From JAAAOH01 sp041686235 (lineage in GTDB: Bacteria; Spirochaetota; Spirochaetia; DSM-27196; PWMO01), in assembly GCA_041686235.1 (NCBI GenBank), contig JAWLED010000002.1, forward strand, positions 1 to 64,000: a stretch of DNA of 64,000 nt. The letters are read 5' to 3'. The position numbers and the translations under genes are program-made. The notes under the pieces were generated by a model, which saw nothing but the letters and a program-made list of their open reading frames with translations, searched no databases and was not told where the DNA came from. Positions 32,144 through 40,814 of the stretch are shown here, piece by piece (position 1 is the stretch's first letter; each line of letters starts with the position of its first letter).

Positions 32144-33325
32144 TCAAACGGAACCGGGGAACAGGAAGGGAAATGCCACGAACGTGCCGATTGCGCTGCC
32201 GATACTCGAGAAAAAGAACACCAAGAGCACGTGGGTGACACGGTTTCGGAAAAAGCCGCGTACCGTGAGAATATCGTCCTGCAGGGTCTCGAAGTCCAGG
32301 ACTCGCGGTTTTCTCACGACCGCTTCGAGCAACCCGGCAACGAGGCCCACGCCGATCGTTGGATTCATCGACGTTATCGGTGCGGCGAGAAAGGATACGA
32401 TAATCGTTACCGGATGGGCGAGCGCCGCCAACGCGCCAAGGGCGGAAAGGGTGCCGTTTACGAGGAACCACCGCATGAACAATTCGAGGCCGCCCTGCCA
32501 TCCGGACTGAACGAAGCCCCACCCGATGAGACCGGCGACGAGGGCCGGGATGAGGTAGGGCAAGGCTTTTGTTATCAGTTTCTTCGGTGGTATGCGGTTG
32601 AGCGCCTCGAGTGAGACCGACTCGGGGTCCTCGGCGAGCGAGTGGAGATGCTCGACGATACCGTTTACGTGACCGGCGCCGACGACGGCGACAATGTTGG
32701 TCTCCGACTGCTCGAAAATGCGTTTTGCCAGGTACTGATCGCGCTCGTCGATGAGCACGTTTTTGGCCGACGGGAGGAAATTCGCAAGCTCTTCCATCAT
32801 CCCCTGCAAGGCGCTCTTTTGCTTGAGCTCTTCGATCTCTTCCGCAGTGAGCTTCTCCCGGGAAAACAGCGAGCTCAACAGCGCAGCGAGCATCTTGTTC
32901 TTGCCCCACAGTCCGGTGTTTGCCCAGGCGCGGCGAAGGGTGATCTGAATATCTCGGTCGCACAAGGCCACCGGGGTATCGCGGTCCTCGGCCGCCCGAA
33001 CCGCCTCTCGCATTTCGTCGCCGGGTTTGATTCCGAGCTCCTCGCCGATGCGGCGCTGAAAGGATTGAAGGACCAGGTTACCGAGCAACAGAAAGCCCTT
33101 GCGCTCGCGGATGACGCGATAGACGTTGAGATTCGACCAGTCCTGCCCCTGAGTCATGGCACGGAACCGCGCATCGTCGATTTCTACGCAAATACGCTCC
33201 GGTTGGAGCTCGTCGATGGCATCGGTGACGTCTTTGACGCTTTCTTGGGAAACGTGGGCGGTTCCGATGATGGTTATTGTCTTGCCGCCGACCTCCACGG
33301 TCGTGCGCGCCTCGCTTGCTTGCAC
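32144..33325 (-). CDS. TraB/PrgY-family membrane protein
   Basis: A 393-residue protein. The TraB domain has GTAHVSQESV near the N terminus, CVEIDDARFRAM, and the GAGHVNGIVEHL segment near residue 250, the conserved Glu and His residues of a possible metal-dependent hydrolase. Four to five membrane segments follow. PrgY reduces pheromone activity in Enterococcus; the general bacterial function is unknown. The GTG at 33325 is chosen because GGAGGA lies 4 nt upstream; the GTG at 33337 is the other option. It lies 20 nt after the nrnA-like gene and ends at a short GC-rich convergent junction with radA. Confidence 0.8.
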   Translation of the reverse strand: MQASEARTTVEVGGKTITIIGTAHVSQESVKDVTDAIDELQPERICVEIDDARFRAMTQGQDWSNLNVYRVIRERKGFLLLGNLVLQSFQRRIGEELGIKPGDEMREAVRAAEDRDTPVALCDRDIQITLRRAWANTGLWGKNKMLAALLSSLFSREKLTAEEIEELKQKSALQGMMEELANFLPSAKNVLIDERDQYLAKRIFEQSETNIVAVVGAGHVNGIVEHLHSLAEDPESVSLEALNRIPPKKLITKALPYLIPALVAGLIGWGFVQSGWQGGLELFMRWFLVNGTLSALGALAALAHPVTIIVSFLAAPITSMNPTIGVGLVAGLLEAVVRKPRVLDFETLQDDILTVRGFFRNRVTHVLLVFFFSSIGSAIGTFVAFPFLFPGSV

Positions 33326-33345
33326 TGCTTCCTCCACTGTGAGAC

Positions 33346-34302
33346 CTACCTCTTTCCCATGGCCGATATGAATCGTTTGCGCAGCCCTTCTTCGCCGGGG
33401 AACAAATCGCGGGGGATGCTCCCCCCACCCATGTGCACGTGACCGCCGCCTGAGCCGATACCCTGGAGCGCCGTTCTCACGATAACATCGGTCGGCCGTG
33501 CATTGTCCTCGCTGCGTACCGAGATGCGGTACTCCTCTCGCTCCGGCTCGAGCACGACGACGAAGTGTATCTCGCGCAGTCCGAGAAAGAAGTCGGCAAC
33601 GAGCGCCATGACCTCGGGGGTGCACTCCTTCGTGACCGGAACGAAACAAAAGTCGTCGGCAACTATGCACGCGTTTATGGCTTCCCGGAACACCGAGAGA
33701 TCGGCGAGGGACAAGGAGTTCTTGAGTAGCCGGCTGCCGCTTTGCCAGTCGCCTGTGAAGAATAGCGATGAGAAGGCCTCGAGGTCCTCCGGCGCTACAC
33801 CACGAGTCATGAAGGCGGTGTCCATCATGACTCCGATCAACAAGCCGGTGGCTACATTCGGCTCCATTTCGGTGGTCGCGATCTTGTAATACTCGTAGAG
33901 GATGGTCGAGCAGGCACCCACATTAGGTCTGATGTCAAAATACTTGCAGTTGGGCTCCGTGGGAGGCACGTGGTGGTCGATGACCCCGATTACTTCGCCG
34001 GGTACGCCGCGAATGTTTTTGTTGCCCACGAACCCGTCGACGATGATGATTTGTGCATCCTCACTCAACCCGGCTTCAGTACAGGAGGTGATGGGGATCT
34101 CGAGCAGCCGAATCATCTCCGACAGCGATTGGCTCTGGATTTCCCCACCGTAACAGAGCTTCGGCGGGAGCTGATTTGCCGAGAGCAGACCGGCAAGTGC
34201 ATATGCCGCGCCGACCGCGTCATGATCCGGGAAATCATGTGCCTGTATTACCACGTCACGATCGCGGTCGATGTGGGAAATCAGCTCTTGAATGCCTTTC
34301 AT
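33346..34302 (-). CDS. DHH-family phosphoesterase (NrnA-like)
   Basis: A 318-residue protein. Metal motifs of the DHH domain are HDFPDHDAVGAA (DxD), IIVDGF, and VIDHHVPP. The C-terminal DHHA1 domain ends with GSGGGHVHMGGG, the substrate-binding loop. NrnA-type enzymes degrade short RNA oligonucleotides or pAp, and some cut cyclic dinucleotides; which applies is not clear. Cytoplasmic. The gene starts 3 nt after the stop of the TPR lipoprotein gene without its own ribosome binding site, so translation is probably coupled. Confidence 0.88.
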   Translation of the reverse strand: MKGIQELISHIDRDRDVVIQAHDFPDHDAVGAAYALAGLLSANQLPPKLCYGGEIQSQSLSEMIRLLEIPITSCTEAGLSEDAQIIIVDGFVGNKNIRGVPGEVIGVIDHHVPPTEPNCKYFDIRPNVGACSTILYEYYKIATTEMEPNVATGLLIGVMMDTAFMTRGVAPEDLEAFSSLFFTGDWQSGSRLLKNSLSLADLSVFREAINACIVADDFCFVPVTKECTPEVMALVADFFLGLREIHFVVVLEPEREEYRISVRSEDNARPTDVIVRTALQGIGSGGGHVHMGGGSIPRDLFPGEEGLRKRFISAMGKR

Positions 34303-34305
34303 GCG

Positions 34306-35700
34306 TTACTCATCGTTGTCGAGCTTCTTCTCGGCAAGTCGCTTTTCGATCACTGCGGGGCCTCCCTGGTCTTCAGCCTCGACGTACATCGTGTGAGCCA
34401 GGCTCACCTGGTCGTTGAGCTCGTACAGAGCCCCGAGGTGAAAGAGCAGTTGCGTCTTTACCACCGTATCGTCGCTCTCCTCGATCTTGCGAAGAAGCGA
34501 GCTGTCTCCCACCGGGTTGATGTAATAGCGTGCCATCTCATAGTACAAGGTGTCACGTGGTATATCCGATATTGCGTTTTCGAGATAGTCTTTTGCCTCG
34601 CCGTCGCGGCCGGCTTCCTTGAGGGCCAGAGCGCTCAATAGCGGGTATTCGTGGCGGTCCGGCTCCTCTTCAAAGGCTTTGCGAAACATGTTGGCGGCGG
34701 TATCCCAGTCTTTCTGCATGTACGCATACATGCCGAACGGTGCATAGCCGGGATGATAGTCCGGTCGAAGCTCGAGAGCCTGCTTGTAGTCTTCGTAGGC
34801 TGCTTTCTGATCGTCGAGGCTGTCCTGTACCCGTGCGCGCTCGACGTATCCCATGAACATCTCGGGCATCATCTCGATCGCCGTGGAGAAGTCTTCTCGA
34901 GCCTCTTCGAGCTCCCCGATCTCTACACGCACGCGGCCGCGGTCGAGGTAATTCCACGGATACTCCGGCTCGAGCTCGATTGCCCGGCTCAGGTCGGTTT
35001 CCGCAGCCTGTAGCTCATGCGCCTGTAACCGCGCGCGACTGCGGTCGACATAGGCAAACGGGTACTCCGGCTCGACGTCTATTGCGCGGGTCAGCACCTC
35101 TTCGGCCTCTTCGGGCTCCTCGGTGCGAAGGTGGACGTTTCCCAGTCCGACGAGGGCGACGAAATTGTCGTCGTCCGCCTCGAGCCCCCGTTCGAATGCC
35201 TCCCTCGCGCCGTCAAAATCCTCTTCTTCGAGGTACAGCTCCCCGAGAGCGGCATGGGCGGACGCGTGGCCTTCGTCTTGGTCCACCACATCTTTGAGAA
35301 GGGCTTCCTGGGTCTCGGTGTCCCCGCGGGCCCCGGAGATGAGCGCCTTGTGATACAGGGCATCCGGGTGGCCGGGATGCTCCTCGAGAATATCGTCGAG
35401 CACGCCTTCGGCCTCATCGAGCCGTCCGGCCGATATATTGAGCGTGGCGAGCAGCAGAAGCGTTTCGGGGCGGTCCGGGTCCTGCAGCCGCGCTTCCTCG
35501 TAGGCTGCAATAGCGGCCTGGGGGTCGCCTGCTGAAACCGCGAGACTGATGCTCTCGTACGGTTCTTCGGGGGGCTCTTCGGCCTCAGGTTCCGCGGGCT
35601 TTTCCGGTTCTTCGGGTGCGCGTTCGGGTGCCGTGGCACACGAACCAATTAAGAAGGCAATGATGGTTACGCTGGAAATGAATAGGACGTGTCGTTGCAT
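34306..35700 (-). CDS. TPR-repeat lipoprotein
   Basis: A 464-residue protein with a lipoprotein signal (VTIIAFLIGSC), an acidic Pro/Glu tether (~25-45) and at least eight TPR units across the rest (for example AHAALGELYLEEEDFDGAREAFERGL and the near-identical EPEYP-containing repeats around residues 210 and 245). TPRs are protein-binding scaffolds; the anchor would place it on the periplasmic side of a membrane. The ATG at 35700 begins the signal peptide; a longer frame to 35736 would run through the promoter. First gene of a three-gene unit with nrnA-like and traB-like genes. Confidence 0.82.
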   Translation of the reverse strand: MQRHVLFISSVTIIAFLIGSCATAPERAPEEPEKPAEPEAEEPPEEPYESISLAVSAGDPQAAIAAYEEARLQDPDRPETLLLLATLNISAGRLDEAEGVLDDILEEHPGHPDALYHKALISGARGDTETQEALLKDVVDQDEGHASAHAALGELYLEEEDFDGAREAFERGLEADDDNFVALVGLGNVHLRTEEPEEAEEVLTRAIDVEPEYPFAYVDRSRARLQAHELQAAETDLSRAIELEPEYPWNYLDRGRVRVEIGELEEAREDFSTAIEMMPEMFMGYVERARVQDSLDDQKAAYEDYKQALELRPDYHPGYAPFGMYAYMQKDWDTAANMFRKAFEEEPDRHEYPLLSALALKEAGRDGEAKDYLENAISDIPRDTLYYEMARYYINPVGDSSLLRKIEESDDTVVKTQLLFHLGALYELNDQVSLAHTMYVEAEDQGGPAVIEKRLAEKKLDNDE

Positions 35701-35714
35701 GTGTGTGTCAGACC

Positions 35715-35744
35715 ATAATAGTGAAAGGTTCTTCATTTTGACAA
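35715..35744 (-). promoter_or_regulatory. Promoter of the TPR lipoprotein operon
   Basis: Minus-strand TTGTCA (35744-35739), 18 bp, TATTAT (35720-35715). The leader to the ATG at 35700 is short (about 7-8 nt) with no ribosome binding site. Confidence 0.6.
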
Positions 35745-35758
35745 GAACGACGGCAATA

Positions 35759-35787
35759 TTGCAAGGTTAGGGGCCTCCTGCTACAAT
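35759..35787 (+). promoter_or_regulatory. Promoter of the 618-residue unknown gene
   Basis: TTGCAA (35759-35764), 17 bp, TACAAT (35782-35787), then 9 nt to the ATG at 35797. The leader would be only 2-4 nt. This promoter is back-to-back with that of the TPR operon. Confidence 0.65.
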
Positions 35788-35796
35788 CCGCGCATA

Positions 35797-37653
35797 ATGA
35801 AAAAACGGTTCCGAGGCGCCTTCGTTCTTATCCCCGTAGTCTATGCGGGGGTCATCCTTCTTCTGCTTTTCCTACAATTTTCAGACGGCCAACGTATCTA
35901 CGAAACGGCGAATGGCCTAACCCTCGAAGGGCGAATGACACCCACCGTTGAGCGGGAGAGTAGTACAGTAGCCTCTCTGCGCGTATCATACAAGGGTATC
36001 TCGTTCGAATTCGATCCGGAATCGTCGCTTCGCCTCGTCAGCGAGGACGGCGAAGCCGAGACCTTAGCACCGCGTTCCTACACTCGCGGGACCAACAGCG
36101 AAGACAGCTTCGTCGTCCGGTTTGAAGAGGGCGTGGAGCTAAGCTTTGAGCTTAACGGCGGTGATGCCGGCGGTTTGCAGGTGCGAAGCGAGGTTCCGGA
36201 GGCGCTACGTCCGCTGAGCTCCATTGAGATACCGACCTCGGTCACCGGCGGGGCGTCATTTGAAGAGGCGTCGTTGCCCGGTGTCTATCCGGTGCGCTTC
36301 GAGTCTGCCACGTATCACCTCTCGCCGCCTTCGGGCGCGGAGCTCGACACCGACGCCGAGCTGCTCGCGTATTCCCCCGAGAGTGGGACGGAAACACTCC
36401 GATACGTGCGGGCGGATACGACCGGAGAGGACGTATTCGAAACCTGGTTCTCCGAGGATAGTAGACGGATTCCGGACAGCGAGTACGAGGAAACCATCTC
36501 TACCTATATCGACGATGCCTACGAGGGCTGGACCGACAGCCGATTCAACGCCGGCGCCGGGAACTGGAGCCATCGTTCGGGGTCTCCGCGGTTCTCCGAG
36601 CAGATCCTCACCGCGGCGTTAGCTGAGGCATGGCAACGCGAGGACTATGAAGCGGTGTTCACCGGCATGCGGCGAGCGGCGGACGAGCACAGCGGGCAAA
36701 TCGGTCTCCTCTCGGCGCCATTCTTGGGGGATCTCGATGAGGTTCGGGAGCGGTTTCTCGAGGAGGACGAAGAAAAAACCGAGGAATTGCTCGAGCTTAC
36801 CCGAGCCGAAGACCCTGAAGTCTTTCGCACCCCACATCTCGCCCGGTTCGCCCGGGATCGCGGCAGCGAAGAGCTGTATGAAGCGGTGTTGAGCTTTGCA
36901 GAAGAGGTGGACTATCAGGACGCCGATATGGTGGACGTGCTCGGGATGCTTCGAAACTACTACTTGTCCGAGTTTCCCGACGACGAGAGTGAGGAAGCGT
37001 TTAGCCGCTTCTCCGACATCGTCGAGGAGCGCATCCTGCCGAATCTGTATCACGCCGAACAGGACGGGCAGGACACGTTTTTCCTCCGCAGCAGTCCTGA
37101 CCGCGTCGAGGTCGTTGACTCCGTTCTCGCCGGCCGTGTTCTCGAAGAGGCGGGGCGTCGCACAGATGATCCCCGCATAGAGTCGGTTGGGCGAAACTTG
37201 GTCGTCTCGGCTCTCTCATTCTCCGACGAGGAGGGGTTCTTGCCGGAGGTGCTCTACATATCGTCCAACGGGATCGAGGGAACCGAGGACGTCCTGGGCC
37301 CCGAAGAGCTCTATGAGCTACTCCATGATAATCCCGCGTATCCGCATCACATATCGCTTTCCGAAGAAACCGGAGAACGCGCGTGGATATGGGCGGCAGC
37401 GGAGTTCTCACGTATAGATATCAGCGAGGGTGCCTACGAGTTTAGCGTCGAATACCCCCGCAACCGAACGCACTACATCATCATGCAGGGCATTCCGTCG
37501 TTTTCCTCGATGGAAATCTTTGGTCAAGAATGGCGCACCGACCCGGACTTCGAGTCGTACGTGAAGGGACGGCACTACGCCGACGAGAGTGAAACCCTCA
37601 TGATCAAGTACACCGACGACTCGGTCGAAGGTGACATCATTCTCGAATACTGA
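35797..37653 (+). CDS. Large membrane-anchored protein of unknown function
   Basis: A 618-residue protein that I do not recognise. One N-terminal hydrophobic segment (GAFVLIPVVYAGVILLLLFL) makes a signal anchor; the rest is acidic and extracytoplasmic. Residues ~30-220 look beta-rich, ~230-460 helical (with runs such as EEDEEKTEELLELTRAEDPE), and the end again beta-rich. There are almost no cysteines. No catalytic motif is seen. It is divergently transcribed from the TPR lipoprotein with a near-leaderless promoter, and ends at a repeat block convergent with transketolase. Confidence 0.72.
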   Translation: MKKRFRGAFVLIPVVYAGVILLLLFLQFSDGQRIYETANGLTLEGRMTPTVERESSTVASLRVSYKGISFEFDPESSLRLVSEDGEAETLAPRSYTRGTNSEDSFVVRFEEGVELSFELNGGDAGGLQVRSEVPEALRPLSSIEIPTSVTGGASFEEASLPGVYPVRFESATYHLSPPSGAELDTDAELLAYSPESGTETLRYVRADTTGEDVFETWFSEDSRRIPDSEYEETISTYIDDAYEGWTDSRFNAGAGNWSHRSGSPRFSEQILTAALAEAWQREDYEAVFTGMRRAADEHSGQIGLLSAPFLGDLDEVRERFLEEDEEKTEELLELTRAEDPEVFRTPHLARFARDRGSEELYEAVLSFAEEVDYQDADMVDVLGMLRNYYLSEFPDDESEEAFSRFSDIVEERILPNLYHAEQDGQDTFFLRSSPDRVEVVDSVLAGRVLEEAGRRTDDPRIESVGRNLVVSALSFSDEEGFLPEVLYISSNGIEGTEDVLGPEELYELLHDNPAYPHHISLSEETGERAWIWAAAEFSRIDISEGAYEFSVEYPRNRTHYIIMQGIPSFSSMEIFGQEWRTDPDFESYVKGRHYADESETLMIKYTDDSVEGDIILEY

Positions 37654-37676
37654 CCAATGGAAGATCGCTACATGGA

Positions 37677-38040
37677 CGAGCACAACTACGCGCACAAATT
37701 CCGTCGGCTCGCTCGGGCGGGTGCCTGCTCGGGCCGGCGCGCTCGCGGGTCCGCCGGCGACCGGGCCCCGGGCCGNNNNNNNNNNNNNNNNNNNNNNNNN
37801 NNNNNNNNNNNNNNNNNNNNNNNNNNNNNNNNNNNNNNNNNNNNNNNNNNNNNNNNNNNNNNNNNNNNNNNNNNNCGAGCACAACTACGCGCACAAATTC
37901 CGTCGGCTCGCTCGGGCGGGTGCCTGCTCGGGCCGGCGCGCTCGCGGGTCCGCCGGCGACCGGGCCCCGGGCCGGCCAAAGCGGTCCGAGGTCCAGGGCC
38001 GGTGGGCTTGCGGGTCCGCCGGCGACCGGGCCCCGGGCCG
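37677..38040 (+). repeat. GC-rich repeat block with duplicated 99-bp gap flanks
   Basis: A 99-bp sequence at 37677-37775 is repeated identically at 37876-37974, one copy on each side of the gap. Its last ~30 bp (ending CCGGGCCCCGGGCCG) occur a third time at 38010-38040. The 454-bp region between the unknown gene and transketolase also has a perfect 8-bp hairpin CCCGGGGC/GCCCCGGG at 38079-38100 with no U-run. A short frame starting at 37657 (MEDRYMDEHNYAHKF...) runs into the repeat and cannot be judged. Confidence 0.85.
37776..37875. other. Assembly gap (100 N)
   Basis: Exactly 100 N with the identical 99 bp on both sides, which looks like an unmerged contig overlap rather than real missing sequence. 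Confidence 0.98.
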
Positions 38041-38107
38041 ACGAAGGCCCAAGAACCCGGAGTCACCGGAGCTCAGAACCCGGGGCCGCAGAGCCCCGGG
38101 GTGACCC

Positions 38108-40084
38108 TTATCGGTCGATAACCTTTGTAAGCCCTTCGGCGGTGTAGCCGAGATGGGCTGCAACCTCGGCTCCCTTGCCGGAGGCGCCGAAACGGTTCAG
38201 ACCGAAGAGGTCCTCCTTGGATTGGACGTAGCCTTCCCAGCCCTGCAGTACGCCCACCTCGGCAACTACCGTTCGCACGCCGCTGGGGATAACACGCTCG
38301 CGGAAGCTCTCATCTTGCGCTTCAAAAAGCTCCCGGTCGGAGATGGAAACTACTTGAACCGTGCGTTTCGACTTCTCCGCCGCTTCCAGCGCCAGTGAGA
38401 CTTCGCTTCCGGTGGTAACGACCACGACATCCGGGCGGCCGTCCGTTGCTTTGACAACGTAGCCGCCGCGGCGGAAGTTTTCCCGCCAGTTCGGGTCGGC
38501 CTTTTCGTATACCGCAAGCTTTTGGCGAGTCAGCGAGAGGACGGTCGGGCCCTCTTCGTGCTCGAGCGCCATCATCCAGGCCTCCGCCGTTTCTTCGGCG
38601 TCGCCCGGGCGAATGAACCTCATGTTGGGGATCGCGCGAAGCGCTGCATAGTGCTCGACCGGCTCGTGTGTGGGGCCGTCCTCACCGACGTAGATGGAGT
38701 CGTGGGTCATGACGTAGACGACCGGCAAGCCCATGAGTGCGGCAAGGCGCATCGAGCCGCGCATGTAGTCGGTGAACACCATGAAGGTGGCCGCATAGGG
38801 CCTGAACCCGCCGTGGAGATAAATACCGCTGGTAATGGCTCCCATGGCGTGTTCGCGCACACCGAAGTGCAGCGTTCTTCCGAGGCGTTCCTCGGCGCTG
38901 AAGTTGCCCCAATCCTCGAGCGTTGAGTTGTTGGAGGGGGCAAGGTCGGCCGAGCCGCCGATCAAGTTGGGGATTGCCTTGGCAAGCTCTTGGAGGATTG
39001 CGCCGCTCGCCTTTCGCGTGGCGATTTTCTCTCCCTTCTCGAAGGCGGGGAGCGACAGTTCCTTGCGTGCCTCCGCAATGGAGGAGTCGAAATAGCGGTC
39101 CCACAGCTTCTTCAACTCGGGATTGGCTTTGGCCCACTCCTCGAACGTCGACTTCCACTCTTTGTATTGCCGCTCGAGCTCTTTCTTTCTGTTTTCGAAA
39201 TACTCCACAGCCTTGGGGTGGATGTAGAAGTGCTCGTTTTCGTCAAGACCGAGCTCGCGTTTGGAGAGGGCGACTTCGTCCTCGCCGAGGGCGGCGCCGT
39301 GTACCGCCGCGGTGCCCGCCTTATTGGGTGAGCCCTTTCCAATAACGGAGCGGAGGCGGATGAGCGTGGGGCGCGTGGCGTCTTTCTTGGCCTCTTCTAT
39401 CATCTTGAAGAGGTTTTCGGTGTCGTAGGCGTCGCCGCTCATGGTCTGCCAGCCGAAGGCCTCGAACCGTTTCTCTACATCTTCGGTGAACGCGAGCGCC
39501 GTATCTCCTTCGATACTGATGTGGTTGTCGTCATAAAAGACGATGAGTTTGCCGAGGCCGAGGTGTCCGGCAAGAGAGCATGCCTCGGAGCTGATGCCCT
39601 CCATCATGTCGCCGTCACCGGCGATGACATAGGTGTAATGGTCCACCACCTTGTGCGTATCGGTGTTAAACACGTGCTCGAGTTTGGACTCGGCAAGAGC
39701 CATACCGACTGCGTTGGAGATGCCCTGGCCAAGCGGTCCGGTAGTGGTCTCGACGCCCTCGGTCTCGCCGTACTCGGGGTGACCCGGGGTAATCGAGCCC
39801 ACCTGGCGGAAGTTCTTGAGATCATCGAGTGACACCTTGTATCCGGACAGGTGGAGTAGGGAGTAGAGCAACATCGAACCGTGGCCGGCAGAAAGGACGA
39901 ACCGGTCGCGGTCCGGCCAGTTCGGGTCGCCGGGGTAGTGCGACATTACTTCGCCGTACAATGCGGAGCCGAGCTCCGCGAGTCCCATCGGCAAGCCCGG
40001 GTGGCCGGAGTTTGCAGCCTGGACCGCGTCCATCGACAGCGATCTCACCGAGAGAGCAATAGCATCAAGTGCGTCTTTTTTCAT
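38108..40084 (-). CDS. tkt: Transketolase
   Basis: A 658-residue TPP enzyme of the pentose phosphate pathway that transfers two-carbon ketol units. The N-terminal domain begins with LSMDAVQAANSGHPGLPMGLAEL (phosphate-contacting His), followed by the TPP motif GDGDMMEGISSEA ... NH. Transketolase motif: HDSIYVGEDGPTHEPVEH. The length and domain order (PP, Pyr, C-terminal) are normal. GGAGG lies 8 nt before the ATG and a promoter is found at 40144-40171. It is a single gene, upstream of a GC-rich convergent junction. Confidence 0.96.
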   Translation of the reverse strand: MKKDALDAIALSVRSLSMDAVQAANSGHPGLPMGLAELGSALYGEVMSHYPGDPNWPDRDRFVLSAGHGSMLLYSLLHLSGYKVSLDDLKNFRQVGSITPGHPEYGETEGVETTTGPLGQGISNAVGMALAESKLEHVFNTDTHKVVDHYTYVIAGDGDMMEGISSEACSLAGHLGLGKLIVFYDDNHISIEGDTALAFTEDVEKRFEAFGWQTMSGDAYDTENLFKMIEEAKKDATRPTLIRLRSVIGKGSPNKAGTAAVHGAALGEDEVALSKRELGLDENEHFYIHPKAVEYFENRKKELERQYKEWKSTFEEWAKANPELKKLWDRYFDSSIAEARKELSLPAFEKGEKIATRKASGAILQELAKAIPNLIGGSADLAPSNNSTLEDWGNFSAEERLGRTLHFGVREHAMGAITSGIYLHGGFRPYAATFMVFTDYMRGSMRLAALMGLPVVYVMTHDSIYVGEDGPTHEPVEHYAALRAIPNMRFIRPGDAEETAEAWMMALEHEEGPTVLSLTRQKLAVYEKADPNWRENFRRGGYVVKATDGRPDVVVVTTGSEVSLALEAAEKSKRTVQVVSISDRELFEAQDESFRERVIPSGVRTVVAEVGVLQGWEGYVQSKEDLFGLNRFGASGKGAEVAAHLGYTAEGLTKVIDR

Positions 40085-40143
40085 TCCAGTTAACCTCCGT
40101 TATCTGTATCTGTGTTCGCATGCGTGTATCGTTACTTCCCCCG

Positions 40144-40171
40144 ATTCTAAAAGAACGGCAGAGAATGTAAA
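40144..40171 (-). promoter_or_regulatory. Promoter of tkt
   Basis: Minus-strand TTTACA (40171-40166), 16 bp, TAGAAT (40149-40144). The leader is about 53 nt and includes GGAGG. Confidence 0.6.
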
Positions 40172-40181
40172 GGAGCACCGC

Positions 40182-40814
40182 TTAGCGGCCGAGTCGTCCC
40201 GCGAGCTCGTCCAATACCTCTCGGATCTCTATGTCCGAGGCGCAGAGCAGCACGAGAAGGTGGTAGAGCAAGTCCGCGGACTCGGAGACCATCTCCGCTC
40301 GCTCCCGTGCAAGGACGAGCTCGACGGCCTCCTCGCCGGTTTTCTTTCGAATCTTCTCGACACCGCTCGAAAATAGGTATGTCGTGTAGGAGCCTTCCGG
40401 CATGCTTCGCCGCCGCTCCCGCACGAGCTCGTAGAGCCGTTCGAGGATATCCGGCTGCTCCGAGGGGGCGCCGGCGGCCTCCGAGGTCCCGGTGCCCGCT
40501 GGGGCCGCCGCCGGCTCCCCGGGCCCCGAGACCGCCTCGGAGGGCGCCCCGGGCGCCGAGACCACGTCGGGTGCGTCGGTCGCCGCACCGGAGGGCCCTG
40601 CGGACGTCTCGACCACCGCACGATACCACCCTCCCTCGTCCGTTATTGAATGGAGCGTGCGTGCCGGCTCGTAAGGAAGCAGGCGCCCGGTTTCGGGGTT
40701 TAGGCTCCACACCGCGCCCTGTTCGCGACTCTTGCGAAAGCCCTTTTCATCGGTAAGTACGGCGTCGAGTACCGTGCCGTCACCGCTGACGATAACAAGT
40801 GGTTGCACTACCAA
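40182..40814 (-). CDS. hisE: Phosphoribosyl-ATP pyrophosphatase with degenerate HisI-like N terminus
   Basis: A 210-residue protein. The C-terminal ~90 residues (DILERLYELVRERRRSMPEGSYTTYLF ... KTGEEAVELVLA ... ESADLLYHLLVLL) are a complete HisE domain, which hydrolyses phosphoribosyl-ATP in histidine synthesis. The N-terminal ~70 residues keep the outline of HisI (GTVLDAVLT ... SREQGAVWSLNPETGRLLP) but lack its catalytic cysteine/His motif (CHTGxxSCF). The two parts are joined by an Ala/Pro/Gly linker of ~50 residues encoded by GC-rich repeats. A functional HisI is therefore expected elsewhere. The ATG overlaps the end of hisA by 7 nt. Confidence 0.88.
   Translation of the reverse strand: MVVQPLVIVSGDGTVLDAVLTDEKGFRKSREQGAVWSLNPETGRLLPYEPARTLHSITDEGGWYRAVVETSAGPSGAATDAPDVVSAPGAPSEAVSGPGEPAAAPAGTGTSEAAGAPSEQPDILERLYELVRERRRSMPEGSYTTYLFSSGVEKIRKKTGEEAVELVLARERAEMVSESADLLYHLLVLLCASDIEIREVLDELAGRLGR
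40455..40610 (-). repeat. GC-rich repeat encoding the hisE linker
   Basis: Irregular repeats of GGGGCCCC/GCCGCC-like sequence encode an Ala/Pro/Gly/Ser/Thr linker in frame between the two halves of the hisE product. Confidence 0.6.

Noticed and set aside
38079..38100. The perfect hairpin after tkt as a classical terminator.
   Set aside because: There is no U-run on either strand next to it; it is part of the GC-rich repeat block.
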